Assembly: GCA_034359265.1 (NCBI GenBank)
Contig: CP136891.1
Span: forward strand, 86,942,001 to 87,006,000
Source: Canna indica
Taxonomy: Eukaryota > Streptophyta > Magnoliopsida > Zingiberales > Cannaceae
Direction of reading: 5' to 3'
DNA: 64,000 bases
In this document: positions 1-11,109 of the stretch, one piece after another
Numbering within the stretch: the first letter of the stretch is position 1
Layout of the letters: each line of letters starts with the position of its first letter
Position numbers and translations under genes: made by a program
Notes under the pieces: generated by a model
Told to the model about the DNA's origin: nothing
What the model saw: the letters and a program-made list of their open reading frames with translations, nothing else
Databases searched by the model: none

Positions 1-864
1 TATATGCGAAGTTTCTCGACAAATGTACGGTGCTAAAACTATAATAATTTTTCTTACTATCATTTATAGTGAAATTAAACATTAATTTCATAAATTATAA
101 ATACATTTTATTTAACAATATATAAGTAATAATTAAAAGTGTTAAGGGAATGAATGAATATTCACTTCTCTTATCTCATTTTTAATTGTTAACAACGTAA
201 CTAAAGAAGACTTTTCCCTTCTCTTTTCTTACTTACTCTTCTACGTTTATTCTCAAATAGAGCCTACGTGTCATTAAGTTGTTTGGCGATATTTTATTCA
301 TTTTTTAATCAATCGATCGAACTTGTTTGGCTAAATTCATTTTTTTTTAAAAAATAATTAATTCAAATAGCGAAAGATATAAAAACATGGTTTATTTATA
401 GGGTTATGATATTGATATGAATATATTGTTATATAACATTTTCATAAATCTGTTTATTCTATATTTAAACAGAATATCTACATATATATAATATACAAAA
501 AAAATACTTTTGGACGGATGAGCAATAATTTTGTGTTATGGAGAAAAGTTGTGGGATGCGTAGGCACCGCATTAGCCTTAAATATAGTAACTTTTATTAT
601 AAACATACTCATTTCTATTCAAATATATTCATTTTAAATATACTATAGTTCTATAAATATACTACATTTGAAAAGTGAGTACACTTAAAGAGTATATCTA
701 AAGTGAGTATACTCGAATGAAAAATAAGTATATTTGTGATACAAAAGTGAAAATATTTATATTGCCCCATGTAGATTATTAAGTTGCCTAGGCACTATAT
801 ATAAATAAGTTTTGTTTTTGGAAAATGAATAATCTTTTGACAGGCAGTTGCATGTGGGCTGAGG
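1..864. other. AT-rich intergenic DNA
   Basis: No coding region, RNA gene or clear element is visible. The stretch is AT-rich with short homopolymer and TA runs. The last eight bases (857-864, GGCTGAGG) are the left target duplication of the hAT-type element that follows. Confidence 0.6.
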
Positions 865-1340
865 TAGGGGCAGCAAAAATAGGCACGACACGAGCACGGC
901 ACGATAACTGCGGGCCGGGCCGAATTTGAAATTCTAGCTTATCGGGCCGGACCGGCCCGATAACATTGCGGGCCGACGCGGGCCGGCTCTTATCGGGCCG
1001 GCCCGGCCCGTTTGGCCCGCTAAACATATATAAAAAAAAATAAGTCTAGATTAGGGCTTGTTTAGTGCTTTAAAATTGAATGTGAAGTTAATCTATGGAG
1101 TTTTTCATGTGAAATGTCATATTTGATGCTTATTTAGTCTCTTAAATATTTTAAATTATTTTTTTTACAATTTTTTAAGAATGTTTTTAGTTAATAAGAG
1201 GGCTCGCGGGCCGTGCCGGGCGGCCCGCAAAATATTGCGGGCCGGGCCGGGCCGGGAATTTCCGGCCCACTGAGTTAGCGGGCCGGGCTAGGCCGGCACG
1301 CCACCTTATCGTGCCGGCCCGGCCCGTTTTGCCACCCCTA
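865..1340. mobile_element. Non-autonomous hAT-type transposon, copy 1
   Basis: This 476-bp element begins TAGGGGCAGCAAAA and ends TTTTGCCACCCCTA, so its tips are inverted repeats of hAT type. It is flanked by a perfect 8-bp direct repeat GGCTGAGG (857-864 and 1341-1348), the target-site duplication length of hAT transposases. Both subterminal parts are packed with GGCC/GGGCC motifs and the centre is AT-rich. There is no transposase, so it would have to be moved in trans. The same element lies in inverted orientation at 20280-20684, with a matching interior. The small ORF inside is low-complexity and not a gene. Confidence 0.92.
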
Positions 1341-1348
1341 GGCTGAGG

Positions 1349-3705
1349 CGCGCTAACTTTAATTAATTATGCCCAAAGTGGACTCAAATTTATGCTAATC
1401 CATCTGTCTTAAACTCTCAGCCCAATATATTTTTACAGGTCAATGGTCGAACGTTCATCTGGGTTTTACATTCCACCAGTTAATCAATTCTAGTTCATTT
1501 GCTTTGGTGGATATGATCGGATATGATATGAAATCAAACGAGGGAGTATTGGATAAGATTTTTCTTAATTCAATATACACGGAATATAATATCAAATTTA
1601 TATTTTTCTAATCTTATTTTCTTTTAATTCATGTACTAAACAAATAAAAAATATAATTCTATCTCTAATCATATTAATTTTTATCCTACGAGGTATATAT
1701 GTCCTTTTAGTTGAGATTATCCCAGACTTATGTTTGTTTAATTCAAGCCATCTGATCTCTTGATCTATTAAATAAAAGTCTCACCGAATCTCACACGTAT
1801 GTATCTGATAGCTATCATGATAGAATTTGACAGGATCTAAGATCGAAAATCTAACTAGTGAGATATTCATCATCTCCAACTTGAGATTTTTTTTGCGTAT
1901 TTGTGCTGTTCTTTTGTTCTTGTTCTTGTTATTATTTTGGCATGTTTGCTTTATCATGCCATGTGTTGGATTGACCCTCGGCAGATCCCCTTTTTTCATA
2001 TGCTGATTAATTCTGCTAGATATATATCGAGAAAGTGTACGTGTTTTTTCTTTCTTTTTCTTTTGATTATTAGTTTATGGAGATGAAAGTGATGTGGGGA
2101 TCGATAGACATGATACCTCAAAGCAATAATAGAAAGCTTTTTTGCTGGAATTGCCATTAAGTACAGCTAGCCAAGCAGCTGAACGAAAAACACTTTGAAT
2201 GAATCCTGCAAGTGGTTGCAATGACATTAAATCATGTCTTGAAATCACCCTGCAAACTATTTATCTTTCATTAGTCAATCAAGTATCTTCCAAATTCTTC
2301 CCTTATTCATATATTAAACTAATACTCGATCGTCATCTTGGTTAATTTAGAATATATTCACGTTACCTTCTCAGAACAAATAGAATAATTAAGAGAACCC
2401 CAGAGTATGAGTACAAATTATACCACTTAAAAAGTTAAAAGTGGTGGTAATATATATATATATTCCATTTATTATGTGGTACTTCAGAGTTCACACCCTC
2501 CACATGCAATTGACACGCACAAAGTCCAACTCTTTTGCTGAGCACTTGTTTGTAGTTTAGTCCTTTATTAGATTCTGCTACTACTGTATGCATGCATGTA
2601 TGTGTATATATATTTGCGAAAAAGATTGCTACGACTCACATGGACCTCTCTGGAAAGCAGATGGGTTGAATCCCTTTGGCAGTGTACTAATCCTATCACC
2701 ACATTGTGCTTTTAATTTTGAGGTGACCTTGTGCTTCCTTTTCCATGTCTTGCACCTGCAAAAAGAAGAGAAATATATACATGCTGCCATTGTTCCTCGT
2801 TTCTTTTTCCACTCCTTTGCATGCAATCGATCCATGATATATATACATGCATATCGCACTTGCTATGTATCTTAACATCAGTTGATGAGATCAAGAGAAA
2901 AAAAGTACGTAGATTCTATCTGTATAAATATTGAATCTTTTCCCTTTGTTTCTTTTCTCCGTTCTCTTTCAACCGAGGTTGCACCAGAGAGAAAGAGAGA
3001 GAGAGATGAAGTGATGATTGACATCTTTCATATGAGTTATGGCATGAATGAAAAGGCTCATCGATGCACACACTTCAACGTATCGGGGGACACAAAAGCC
3101 AAGACAACAAATAGATCAACAACACTCTGGCAGCTGAATCAAAACTCTCTCACCCCGTTTTGGCAACATTGTTATTAATAACTGGAGATGGAGAGCTTGC
3201 TGCCATCCTATCATTTGCTTGCAATGCATTCTTTGAGATCAGACGATGCTAGTATTGGCGCGCGGATTCTATATATATATTCCGTCGACGTGATATTTCA
3301 TGGAGAAGGCATGGCGTGCAGCGAAAGCACAAAACTGTAACCCCGTCCTGTCTTTTCAGTTCTCACTGCTAACGTCTTACATCGTCTGTGACTATTTTTA
3401 ATCCAGACCTGCATCATCCATCCGTCTGCTAAATAGAGTTTCCTCTACAAAATATATATAGAGATCAAACACTAAAGACAAACAAACAAAATATATATAT
3501 ATATAGTACTTGGAGGGGAATATATATAATGATGCCTGATTCCAATCCATACATAATATACATTGCATGCACGCAAGCAATACAGCCCAGGATAAAGAAG
3601 AGATCAAAAAGGAGGGAGGAAAGAAAGTATATATATATATATATATGTTATCTACAATTCATTTAATCCGGTATTATTCGACTCAACTTGTGTACACTGC
3701 ATGTT
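1349..3705. other. Intergenic DNA downstream of the EPFL gene
   Basis: No convincing gene is seen. It contains TA dinucleotide tracts (about 2449-2462, 3489-3504 and 3628-3646) and a GA tract (about 2989-3006). Short ORFs here lack family motifs and overlap one another on both strands. I looked for known conserved plant microRNA sequences and saw none. Confidence 0.5.
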
Positions 3706-4265
3706 TTATGGATTAAAGATGATGTCCCCGCATTTGCATTTCCAGCTCAGGGGCTTGTAGTTGGAGCTGTAGTCGCCCCTCGAAGACGCCACCCCCATGA
3801 ATTGCCTTGTTTTAATGCTGGTCTTCTTCTTCTTCTCTTGCGGGATTACTGGCACTTGCACTGCTTCGCAATGGCCGCACGCTATGCACCTCCGCTCGCA
3901 GATGGGCGGTCTTGATCCGATCAGAGCTCTCACCTTTTTCTCTCCTCTAATTCCCTGCATTAATTGTTTAATCCATCTAAATAAGATACTTAAACCTGTT
4001 ATATGCAGAAAGAAACTCTTAAATATGTAAATGAAGGCCTCGCTTACACTTGCAACCTCCTCCAGAAGCCTAAACAGCGGCCTTCCTACAAAGTTCACAG
4101 CTTCTTGATAAGAAATAATTGATGCACCGAGTCAATTAATGAAGTCCTTATATATATACCTTCAACTGAATTATTCTTGATTGCAATGGAGCTCAAGAGG
4201 AGGAGCAACAGGAGAAGAAGAGCACCCAGTCTCCCGGTGCTGATACAGTGGCTGAGAAATCCCAT
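3706..4265 (-). CDS. EPIDERMAL PATTERNING FACTOR-like secreted peptide (three exons)
   Basis: It encodes a predicted cysteine-rich secreted peptide of 133 residues. Members of this family are apoplastic ligands of ERECTA-type receptor kinases and act in stomatal patterning, organ growth or inflorescence architecture. I infer exons at 4265-4160, 4103-4057 and 3954-3706, all with GT-AG borders and frame kept. Exon 1 encodes a signal peptide: a Met, a short polar stretch, then a run of nine leucines. The mature domain carries GSRPPICERRC, CGHCEAVQVP and the C-terminal NYKPLSWKCKCGDIIFNP, giving six cysteines. By eye the ending is closest to the EPFL1/2/3 group. The loop between the CGHC and KCKC motifs is lysine-rich (KKKK) and longish. 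The start is the first Met of exon 1, directly before the hydrophobic run. The family is secure; the exact orthologue is not. Confidence 0.88.
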
Positions 4266-5698
4266 TTCCTGAAGACTGGAGAGCTAGCAACTGAAATCTT
4301 CCCTTCGAAGTCTGAGCTTTATAAGCTCCTCTTCAATGAGAGAGAAGAATATATATTATTATAATTAATTGGGTGATGGACGGACAAGGGAAATAATGGG
4401 TGCGAGACAGAGTAGCTTAAAAAGGACAACAGTTGGGGTCAGGAACCTTGCGAGAAAGAGAGAGAGAGAGAGAGAGGACAGAAAACAAAAGTTGAAAGAA
4501 ACACAGTGAACTAACCCATCTGCATTGATGTTTGAGTCCTCAACCACAGGAAATGTTGATCAAATTAATAATTAACTAATTAAGATGCTACATGATGTGG
4601 TGCAGAGTAAAGTGGACTTTTGATATGCAAGCGGAGGAAGATAAACCAAATGCCCTAATGCACGGTGAATTCAGACTTGAGAGAGAGAGAGAGAGGACAG
4701 GACCTGCAGAAATGGCACTGCAAAAGATAGAGGGTTTGATCAGGTATGGCTCGGGATTCTACCTGCAAGAAAGACATATTGTTTTCACCGAGGCCTATGA
4801 TATGTGTTTTCACCTCGCTATCTCGTTACTGATATCGTCTTGTTCTGCGACGATGGTGGACGCTAGCGCTTGTATTCTTGTAGCAGATTTGATCCCCTCC
4901 CGCACGTAAAAAGCTCGCACTGCACCCCCTTTATCAGGATGTAAAAACGAGTTGTACGTACGTACTCGCCTACTCGGTTCTGCAACTCGTCCACACTCGC
5001 TTGGAATCCATCCTTTTCAGATGTGAGCACTGAGCAGCTTGTTCATTCAGATTGATCAATTGCTACCTTCTAATTAGTCCATATGCATGTGATTTCACAT
5101 TTTAATTCTATGGAGAAGGAAGGGAAAGCCGGCACAGGAACTAGATATATATATATATAGGAGAATCAAGGCCGACAAACAGCTTGCGGTGAAAAGGTTG
5201 GGAATCAGTATCCAAAATATCGATGGAAGTTATTGTGACCAACTTCACCCATAGACATTAACTCTTACGATGCATTTTAAATCACAAATATAGATGATGC
5301 AATAACAATTATAAGTTTATAATTAATCCAACATTTTTTTACCCATAGTCAATTGATCCCTAATTTTTTTACTCAAATCCCACCAAAATTTTATTCGGAT
5401 GCATCCAAACTTACTTAACCGGGTATACCCGTACCCGTGCACACTGCTACTTTTTTACCCGGCGAAGAATAGAACTGTAGACACCACCTAGCTGCTAGCG
5501 CGTATTTGTTGCCCGCGTCATCTCCCCTGCGGGTAATCGGGTATACCCGGTACCCGTGCACACTGCCACTTTTTATTCGGATGACGTGATATTGCTTTTC
5601 ATACTCTCTCTTCGATTGAAAAGGAAGAAGCACTTGATTAGGGCTTCCTCACATTCTTCTCCCGTTGTACTGTTTGTGGTCCAGTCTCCGATCTAGTT
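4266..5698. promoter_or_regulatory. Upstream region of the EPFL gene, divergent from the E2 pseudogene
   Basis: No gene is seen. A (GA)n tract lies at about 4456-4477 and another at about 4680-4694; such tracts are common in plant 5' regions. A TA tract is at 5145-5158. On the minus strand this is the promoter side of the EPFL gene, but I cannot place a TATA box with confidence. Confidence 0.45.
5415..5580. repeat. Two-copy direct repeat of about 45 bp
   Basis: Two near-identical segments, about 5418-5462 and 5536-5580, share CGGGTATACCC, a GTACCCGTGCACACTG core and an AC-TTTTT ending. They are about 118 bp apart in the same orientation. Their origin is not recognised. Confidence 0.7.
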
Positions 5699-6529
5699 GA
5701 TAAGGCTTCGTCATCGACGGGAACGGATCCGCCCCTGCGCCTCGTGTCCGATCGCAAAGCCATCGAGAACGAGCTTCCCGAGGTTCGTATTGTCCATCTG
5801 CATCTCAAAGTTCTTTCACGTTTCGCATGAACGAAGTTTCAGTTTTTACTCGTTGTCCATCTATGACGAGGGATGGTTTTGGTGGATTTCGGGAATGGAA
5901 ATGATGCAGCGCAAGCCCATTGTCTGATGAAAATTTGCTGCTCTGGAGCGCGACTATATTGGGCCCCGATGTGACCCCATGCCAAGGTCTACATGTGATT
6001 CTGGTTGCTAAAATGCTCGAAATAACCTTGACGAGAAGGACCTTTTCCACATCATTTGTTTCTCTTCTTAATTGGGAATTTTCAGGTGGTGTATTTGGTC
6101 TGCGGTTGACCTATGACTTTGAGGGTGGTTATCCTGCGAAGCCGCCTCGAGTTCGATTTACTTCAGAAATCTTCCATCCATCCAACTGGTAAATTTGCAT
6201 AGCCGAGTAAAGGTTAGAACTGTGTGCATTTGTTCTCATATTTGTTAGTGTGTTTCTCGAATATCTATGCCTTTCTATTGCCACCTAATATTATTAGCAA
6301 ATTGTTTATATCTCTAACACCTGAAGAAGGGAATAAGGGATCTCTGTTCAGCGTATACTAATATAATGTAATGATTCTTTTGTGGTACTTATAATTTGAA
6401 GAACAATTGATCAAGTGATCCTAATCCACTTGACAATTTTAATATTATTCATTCGGTTTATTGCTAATGTTTTATGTGTACATTCAACGTGAACTTACAG
6501 GACCAGTTACATGAATTAGGTAGACAGCA

Positions 6530-9115
6530 GCATAATTTTAGCTCAAGTTGAGGTCTCTATCGATTTAGAATTTTGTGCCAAGTTGTTAACCTGATTACTC
6601 ATTTTGATCTAAATTTGCATTGATACTTTCATTATACAAAAATTTAATGTAAATTCATGAAGACTTTATACTTTCTGGATCACATAATTCCCAAAAACAT
6701 CAGTCATCAAAGAATGAGCTTTAGGAAGTATCTCAGGAAAAATTTCATCCTTCTCTTCAACAGAAGCTGTCTCAAGTTTTTGTTGGATAAAACGACTTCC
6801 AAACTGATCCGCACTCTAGAGTACTCAATAACTCAAATGTTTGTGTGGGATGGGACATCTCCTTCTATGCTTTGGTTGATGCTGTTAGTCTTATTTCCTT
6901 GGCTCGGGACTTAGAAGGCATTAAAAACAGTACTGGAGTATGTGGTACGTTGGAGGTGGACTACGGAAGGCAGCTTCTCTACTAAAAGCCTATATCTACT
7001 TCTAACTTTTCGTGGAGTTACATATTTATTCCACCGCTTCCTTTGGGGTTGCAAGCTTCCAACAAAGGTTTCAATCTTTGGGTGGATCCGGTTGAGAGAG
7101 CGACTTCTTACCCGGGATCGCCTACTACGGTGGGGTATCACCTCGGACACTTCTTGCTTGCTATGTGATGGTTTGGAAACACATGAGCATTTGTTCATTT
7201 CTTGCCCTTACAGTTGTGTTGGATGGAGGGTTTTTCTATCCTTGGTGAACTACTCTTTCTTCTCTTTATTTGAAGCCCCTTGGAATTCTCAGTTAATTGT
7301 TTCTCACAAAGTAGCAGTTGATCATTCTCGACTTATTCTGATATGGAGTTGGTTCATTTGGTTCGAACAAACACTCGTGTTTTTAAGAATGAGAATGTAA
7401 CTTTTCAGTCGTTGGCCGCTTCGGCGGCAAATTTTTTTGATCTTTGCTCTTTTTGATTGTATTTTAATCTCTTTCTTCACCCCTTCCATTCCTATATCAG
7501 TTCGCACCTCTTGAATGAAATGCACGATTCTACTTTTCAAAAAAAAATTAATGTAAATTTAGGTCAATATCATGTTGCATAACTCTTTGAATCATCAAAC
7601 ACGGGAGGTATCAAAAAGATGTGTGCTTTTGCAGAATTCACCATCATATCATTTCATCATACATATATTTGAACTAAGTACCTAATGATTTGGATTTGCT
7701 TAAGATTACTCAATGCTGTCTTGGCGATCTTTGAAGTTTGAAGGGCAAGTTTGTAGGTGCAGAGTGTTGAGCTTGAAATGAGAGATGCATTAATCTACTA
7801 AATGAAGTAGCTATATAGACTTTACGGGACAAGTTGATAACAACTAAAGACTCGGTAATTAATTGATAGTTACCTACTATGTTAACATGATGAATAGAGA
7901 TAATTAGAAGGATAACATTAAGGCTTAGTCAACCATGCAAGCCTTGCCCATATCTCTAAAGTGGCGTTGCATTATCTTCAACACGGAGTTGATTAATAAT
8001 TTTTACTAGCAGCTGTTTTCTTAAATCCTTTCCTGGCTGAAGCCCATTAGTTTTATTTAGTTAGCAGAACAATTCTGGTGTATAATGTTGCAGATCAACA
8101 GATCTTTAAGTCTGCAAAATATCCACATTTTGAACCTAAAGGGACATATATATTGATGGTTTTTTGTTTTGCATATGTTACAAGAGAAAGATGAATTGTT
8201 AAAAGGGCTCTTGATGGACATCCCTACCACTACTTTTCTGTATTTACATTATTATTCCATTTTATGTTCTTTGTAGAATCAACTCTCCCCTGCCATTGCT
8301 CATTTATGTGGGGCTAAGTGCTTCTTGAATCTACTAATCATCAGCAAATATTTGTATTACCACTTCTACCTTTTTCAACAGCATATGATGGAACACTATG
8401 AATGAGGTATCTTTGGATGATCCAAAGAATTTTGTGATCTAATGTTAATCTGATTACTCACTCGTGAACTGAACTTATACCAATCCTTTTGTTTGACATA
8501 AATTTAGTTCAATATCAAGTTGAAGAATTGTTTCAATCATCCAAACCCTAAAATGATACATGCTTTTGGAGAATTCGCTATCAAATCCTTCCATTCTATG
8601 TAGATTTAAATGCAAATACGCGATGATTTGATTTAAGTAAAGGTTATTCACTGCTGCTCCAGCAACCGTGCAGTTTGAATGTCAAGTGTATAGGTGTGGG
8701 TTTGATAAGTACTGTCTGCTAGGGCTGTTTCCTTGAATTCTTTCATAGCTATTGTCAGTTCATTGGTTTTTTACTTCTTAGAAGAATTTGACTGTATGAT
8801 TTTGATGATCTATAAATGTTTTAAGTTGGCATAATATCTACATTTTGAACCAAAGGGACATTCATTTTAATGGTTTTCTTTTTAGCATATGTTACAAGAG
8901 AAAGATGGATCATTAAAAGGGCCCTTGCTGGCAACCCTTTTTGGTATTTACATCATCATTCGATTTTATTTTCTCCGCCGGATCAACTCTCCCCTGCTAT
9001 TGCTCATGTATGTCGGGCTAACTGCTTCTTGCATCTACTAATTATCATCGGCAAATAGATGTACTACTTACATCTACCGTTTCAGCAGCTGATCATTTTG
9101 TGAGAGATAATATGT
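6530..9115. repeat. Diverged tandem duplication within the E2 pseudogene intron
   Basis: Unit A (about 6530-8390) and unit B (about 8395-9115) align along most of their length in the same order. Shared landmarks are CTGATTACTCA (6593/8450), TCAATATCA (7563/8510), a GAATTC-containing stretch (7632/8570), GCATATGTTACAAGAGAAAG (8171/8886) and ACTCTCCCCTGC (8281/8985). Unit A is longer mainly because of the LINE at 6656-7547. The units are clearly diverged, so the duplication is old. No coding function is seen in either. Confidence 0.75.
6656..7547 (+). mobile_element. 5'-truncated LINE with zf-RVT domain and poly-A tail
   Basis: An 892-bp insertion ends in an A-run and is flanked by the 12-bp direct repeat TTAATGTAAATT (6644-6655 and 7548-7559), the mark of target-primed reverse transcription. 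The coding part at 6942-7400 is the zinc-binding domain found after plant LINE reverse transcriptases: WRWTTEGSFSTKSLYLLL, LWGCKLPTKVSIFGW, then CLLCDGLETHEHLFISCPY with its Cys/His pattern. The reverse-transcriptase core is missing, so it is a dead 3' fragment. It sits in unit A of the tandem duplication and not in unit B. Confidence 0.9.
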
Positions 9116-9375
9116 TCTTATCTTTTCAACAACAAGACATACTGTTATATGTTCTGATTCTTCATTTTGTGATGCAACTCTATGCATGAAATCATTCAGG
9201 ATGCATTGTCACCTTGCAACAATGTTTATACCATTTTGACATCAGTCTAGGTGAATCTTCACATGCAGATGCTCCTCCGTATTTGCTACCACTCACTGGA
9301 CAGTCGCTTCTCACTGTCCCATATCCTGCAAACCTTGAGGCAGCTCAATCGTTTCAAGTTGACATTCAAGCTTAG

Positions 9376-11109
9376 ACCACGTTAGTATAACATGTTTTCT
9401 CAATTTCTTCTTCCACTTGCAACTGAAAGCAGAATGAGAATTGTTGGATCCAACCATTTATTGTAGATTAATTGATCACTTGATGCAATTTGTGACCTAT
9501 ATGTCACCGTTCAAAATGACTCCGACTGTTGTATCTGGATCTGCTTTCATTTGCAGCCAAATGTTGTACAAACAAATGAAATTATTAACGCTGGGAATCT
9601 ATGCAATTTTTCGTGCACAAAATTTGTCGTTAGTTGAATCAATCACTGTCCTTGATGGTTGTATCTTTATGCTGATCGAATTATTGGGGCAATGATATTT
9701 TCCTGTTCTGATTTCTGAATATCTGTCATTCAATTTAATTATTTTAACTATTGGAATAAAAATTTCAATTCGCTCCTGTCAAAGAAATGCAAGTGGAGAC
9801 ACCAGCGGCTCAAAAAAAGAAGAAAATTGTTATGAAATACTTTATAGTGTTGTCAAGACAACTGTGGAGCATTCTCGTTCTTTATTACTTCCTGCGATTT
9901 GTTGATTCTTCGTTTTGCCTTCTGCACGCTTTGGAAGTCGCATATCTTGATATATTTCTCCTTTAGTTTTGGTTATTTTTGTTCTCATTTCCTTTGCCTT
10001 GTACCACTTCTACCCCTTGTAAAATGATTTTCTAAGTTTTTTTCTAAATAAATAAATATTAAAATAAGCATGGATCAGATCCTGATCACTTAGCTTAGCT
10101 ACTATCATGAATTTTAAGAGATTGAATATGAATAAAAATAGAATAAATATGAGCTACATATTTATTTATTTTTTATTTATGTTCAATCGTTTAAAAGTTC
10201 ATGTCTTCATAGAAATTTACACGAGCAGGGATTCGTATTAGTTTTTTTCTTTATCAATAGTCACCAACTATTTGATGGCAATTCAGAATATATTTGCATT
10301 ATTTCGCGCCTTTATATCGATGATCCATCCTTGTCGCAAAGCCTGTTTCGTGACATACATCCAGTCGCTGCCAAACCTATTGCAACAAAGCTAAAAAAAC
10401 CTATCACTGTCACTTTCATGCCACTTCGTCTCCTCGATCCTACGCCCCGATCTAAAGAATTCGGAGGGAAGTCTAATGATTGAATTATCTATCGTGTATC
10501 ATACAGACCGAACAAATTTGGTGCAGATTCTAATTCGGCCGAACAAATTTGGTGCAGATTTTAATTCGGCCTTTCCTCGTACTAACAATATTTTGATATT
10601 ATACCTACCAATACGGCTTGATATATATTTACTTGTCAGCATATGCTTAACTTGCAAAGGCAGCCAATACAAAGTCTGCTTGACGTACGCAAGAGTTTAG
10701 ATGCCCGAGCTTTAACTGCAATGTTGGTACTTTTCGTTTGTCCAAAACAATTTGAAGCTGCTAGTACTACATGAATCATATGTCTGCTTCATTTAGATTT
10801 CGGTTAGCAGTTCATAGTACACTCTTATGACATATACAGAAGATAATCAAAGCCGCTGGGAACAGAAAAACTTGAAACTAGAAATAGTTCCTACAGCTGC
10901 CATCTAATATATATATATGTCGTCGTCACAATAACAATTTGTGATTTTAACACTTTGAAACTATTAGTTACAGCAGAAATTAATTGGCCTAATTAATCCT
11001 GGTATATAAAGGGTGGCCAATGCAAGATTTTAGAAACTAGCTTAACGATCATAATCCAATTGACAATGCAGTTGCTCATGTATGTGTGGAGATTGATTAT
11101 TTTCATAAC
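9376..11109. other. Intergenic DNA between the E2 pseudogene and KNOX
   Basis: No gene is seen. The stretch 9880-10060 is T-rich and resembles a LINE 3' end, but no coding part supports this. 10990-11100 is the 3' flank of the KNOX gene. Confidence 0.45.
10510..10571. repeat. Two tandem copies of a 31-bp unit
   Basis: The unit starts GAACAAATTTGGTGCAG and ends AATTCGGCC. It is repeated head to tail at 10510-10540 and 10541-10571 with about one mismatch. Confidence 0.85.

Larger units (their letters stand above)
5910..9375 (+). pseudogene. Decayed RAD6-type ubiquitin-conjugating enzyme (E2)
   Basis: Four exon-like pieces match the E2 fold in order. 5910-5986 encodes SDENLLLWSATILGPDVTPCQ (RAD6 family: LWNAVIFGPDDTPWDG). 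6086-6188 encodes GVFGLRL..., GGYPAKPPRVRFTSEIFHPS. 9200-9248 encodes SPCNNVYTILTSV (family: WSPIYDVAAILTSIQ). 9304-9375 encodes SLLTVPYPANLEAAQSF. Splice borders sit where RAD6-type genes have them, including the split Gly codon of the DG|G motif. The exon with the catalytic cysteine (HPN...GSICLDIL) is not found, and the CAG expected at the end of the third piece is TAG. An N-terminal helix candidate lies at about 5699-5781 but is weak. The long third intron holds a tandem duplication and a LINE insertion. An intact E2 would attach ubiquitin to targets; this copy cannot. Confidence 0.78.

Noticed and set aside
788..1027. A minus-strand ORF of 79 codons
   Set aside because: Most of it lies inside the GGCC-rich end of the hAT-type element and reads as low-complexity Pro/Arg sequence.
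2588..3178. Several overlapping small ORFs and a possible microRNA precursor
   Set aside because: The ORFs overlap on both strands without motifs, and I found no match to well-known plant microRNAs nor a convincing hairpin.
9880..10060. A possible LINE 3' end
   Set aside because: It is T-rich and ends in A-rich sequence, but has no coding part, no clear target duplication and no match to the other LINEs here.
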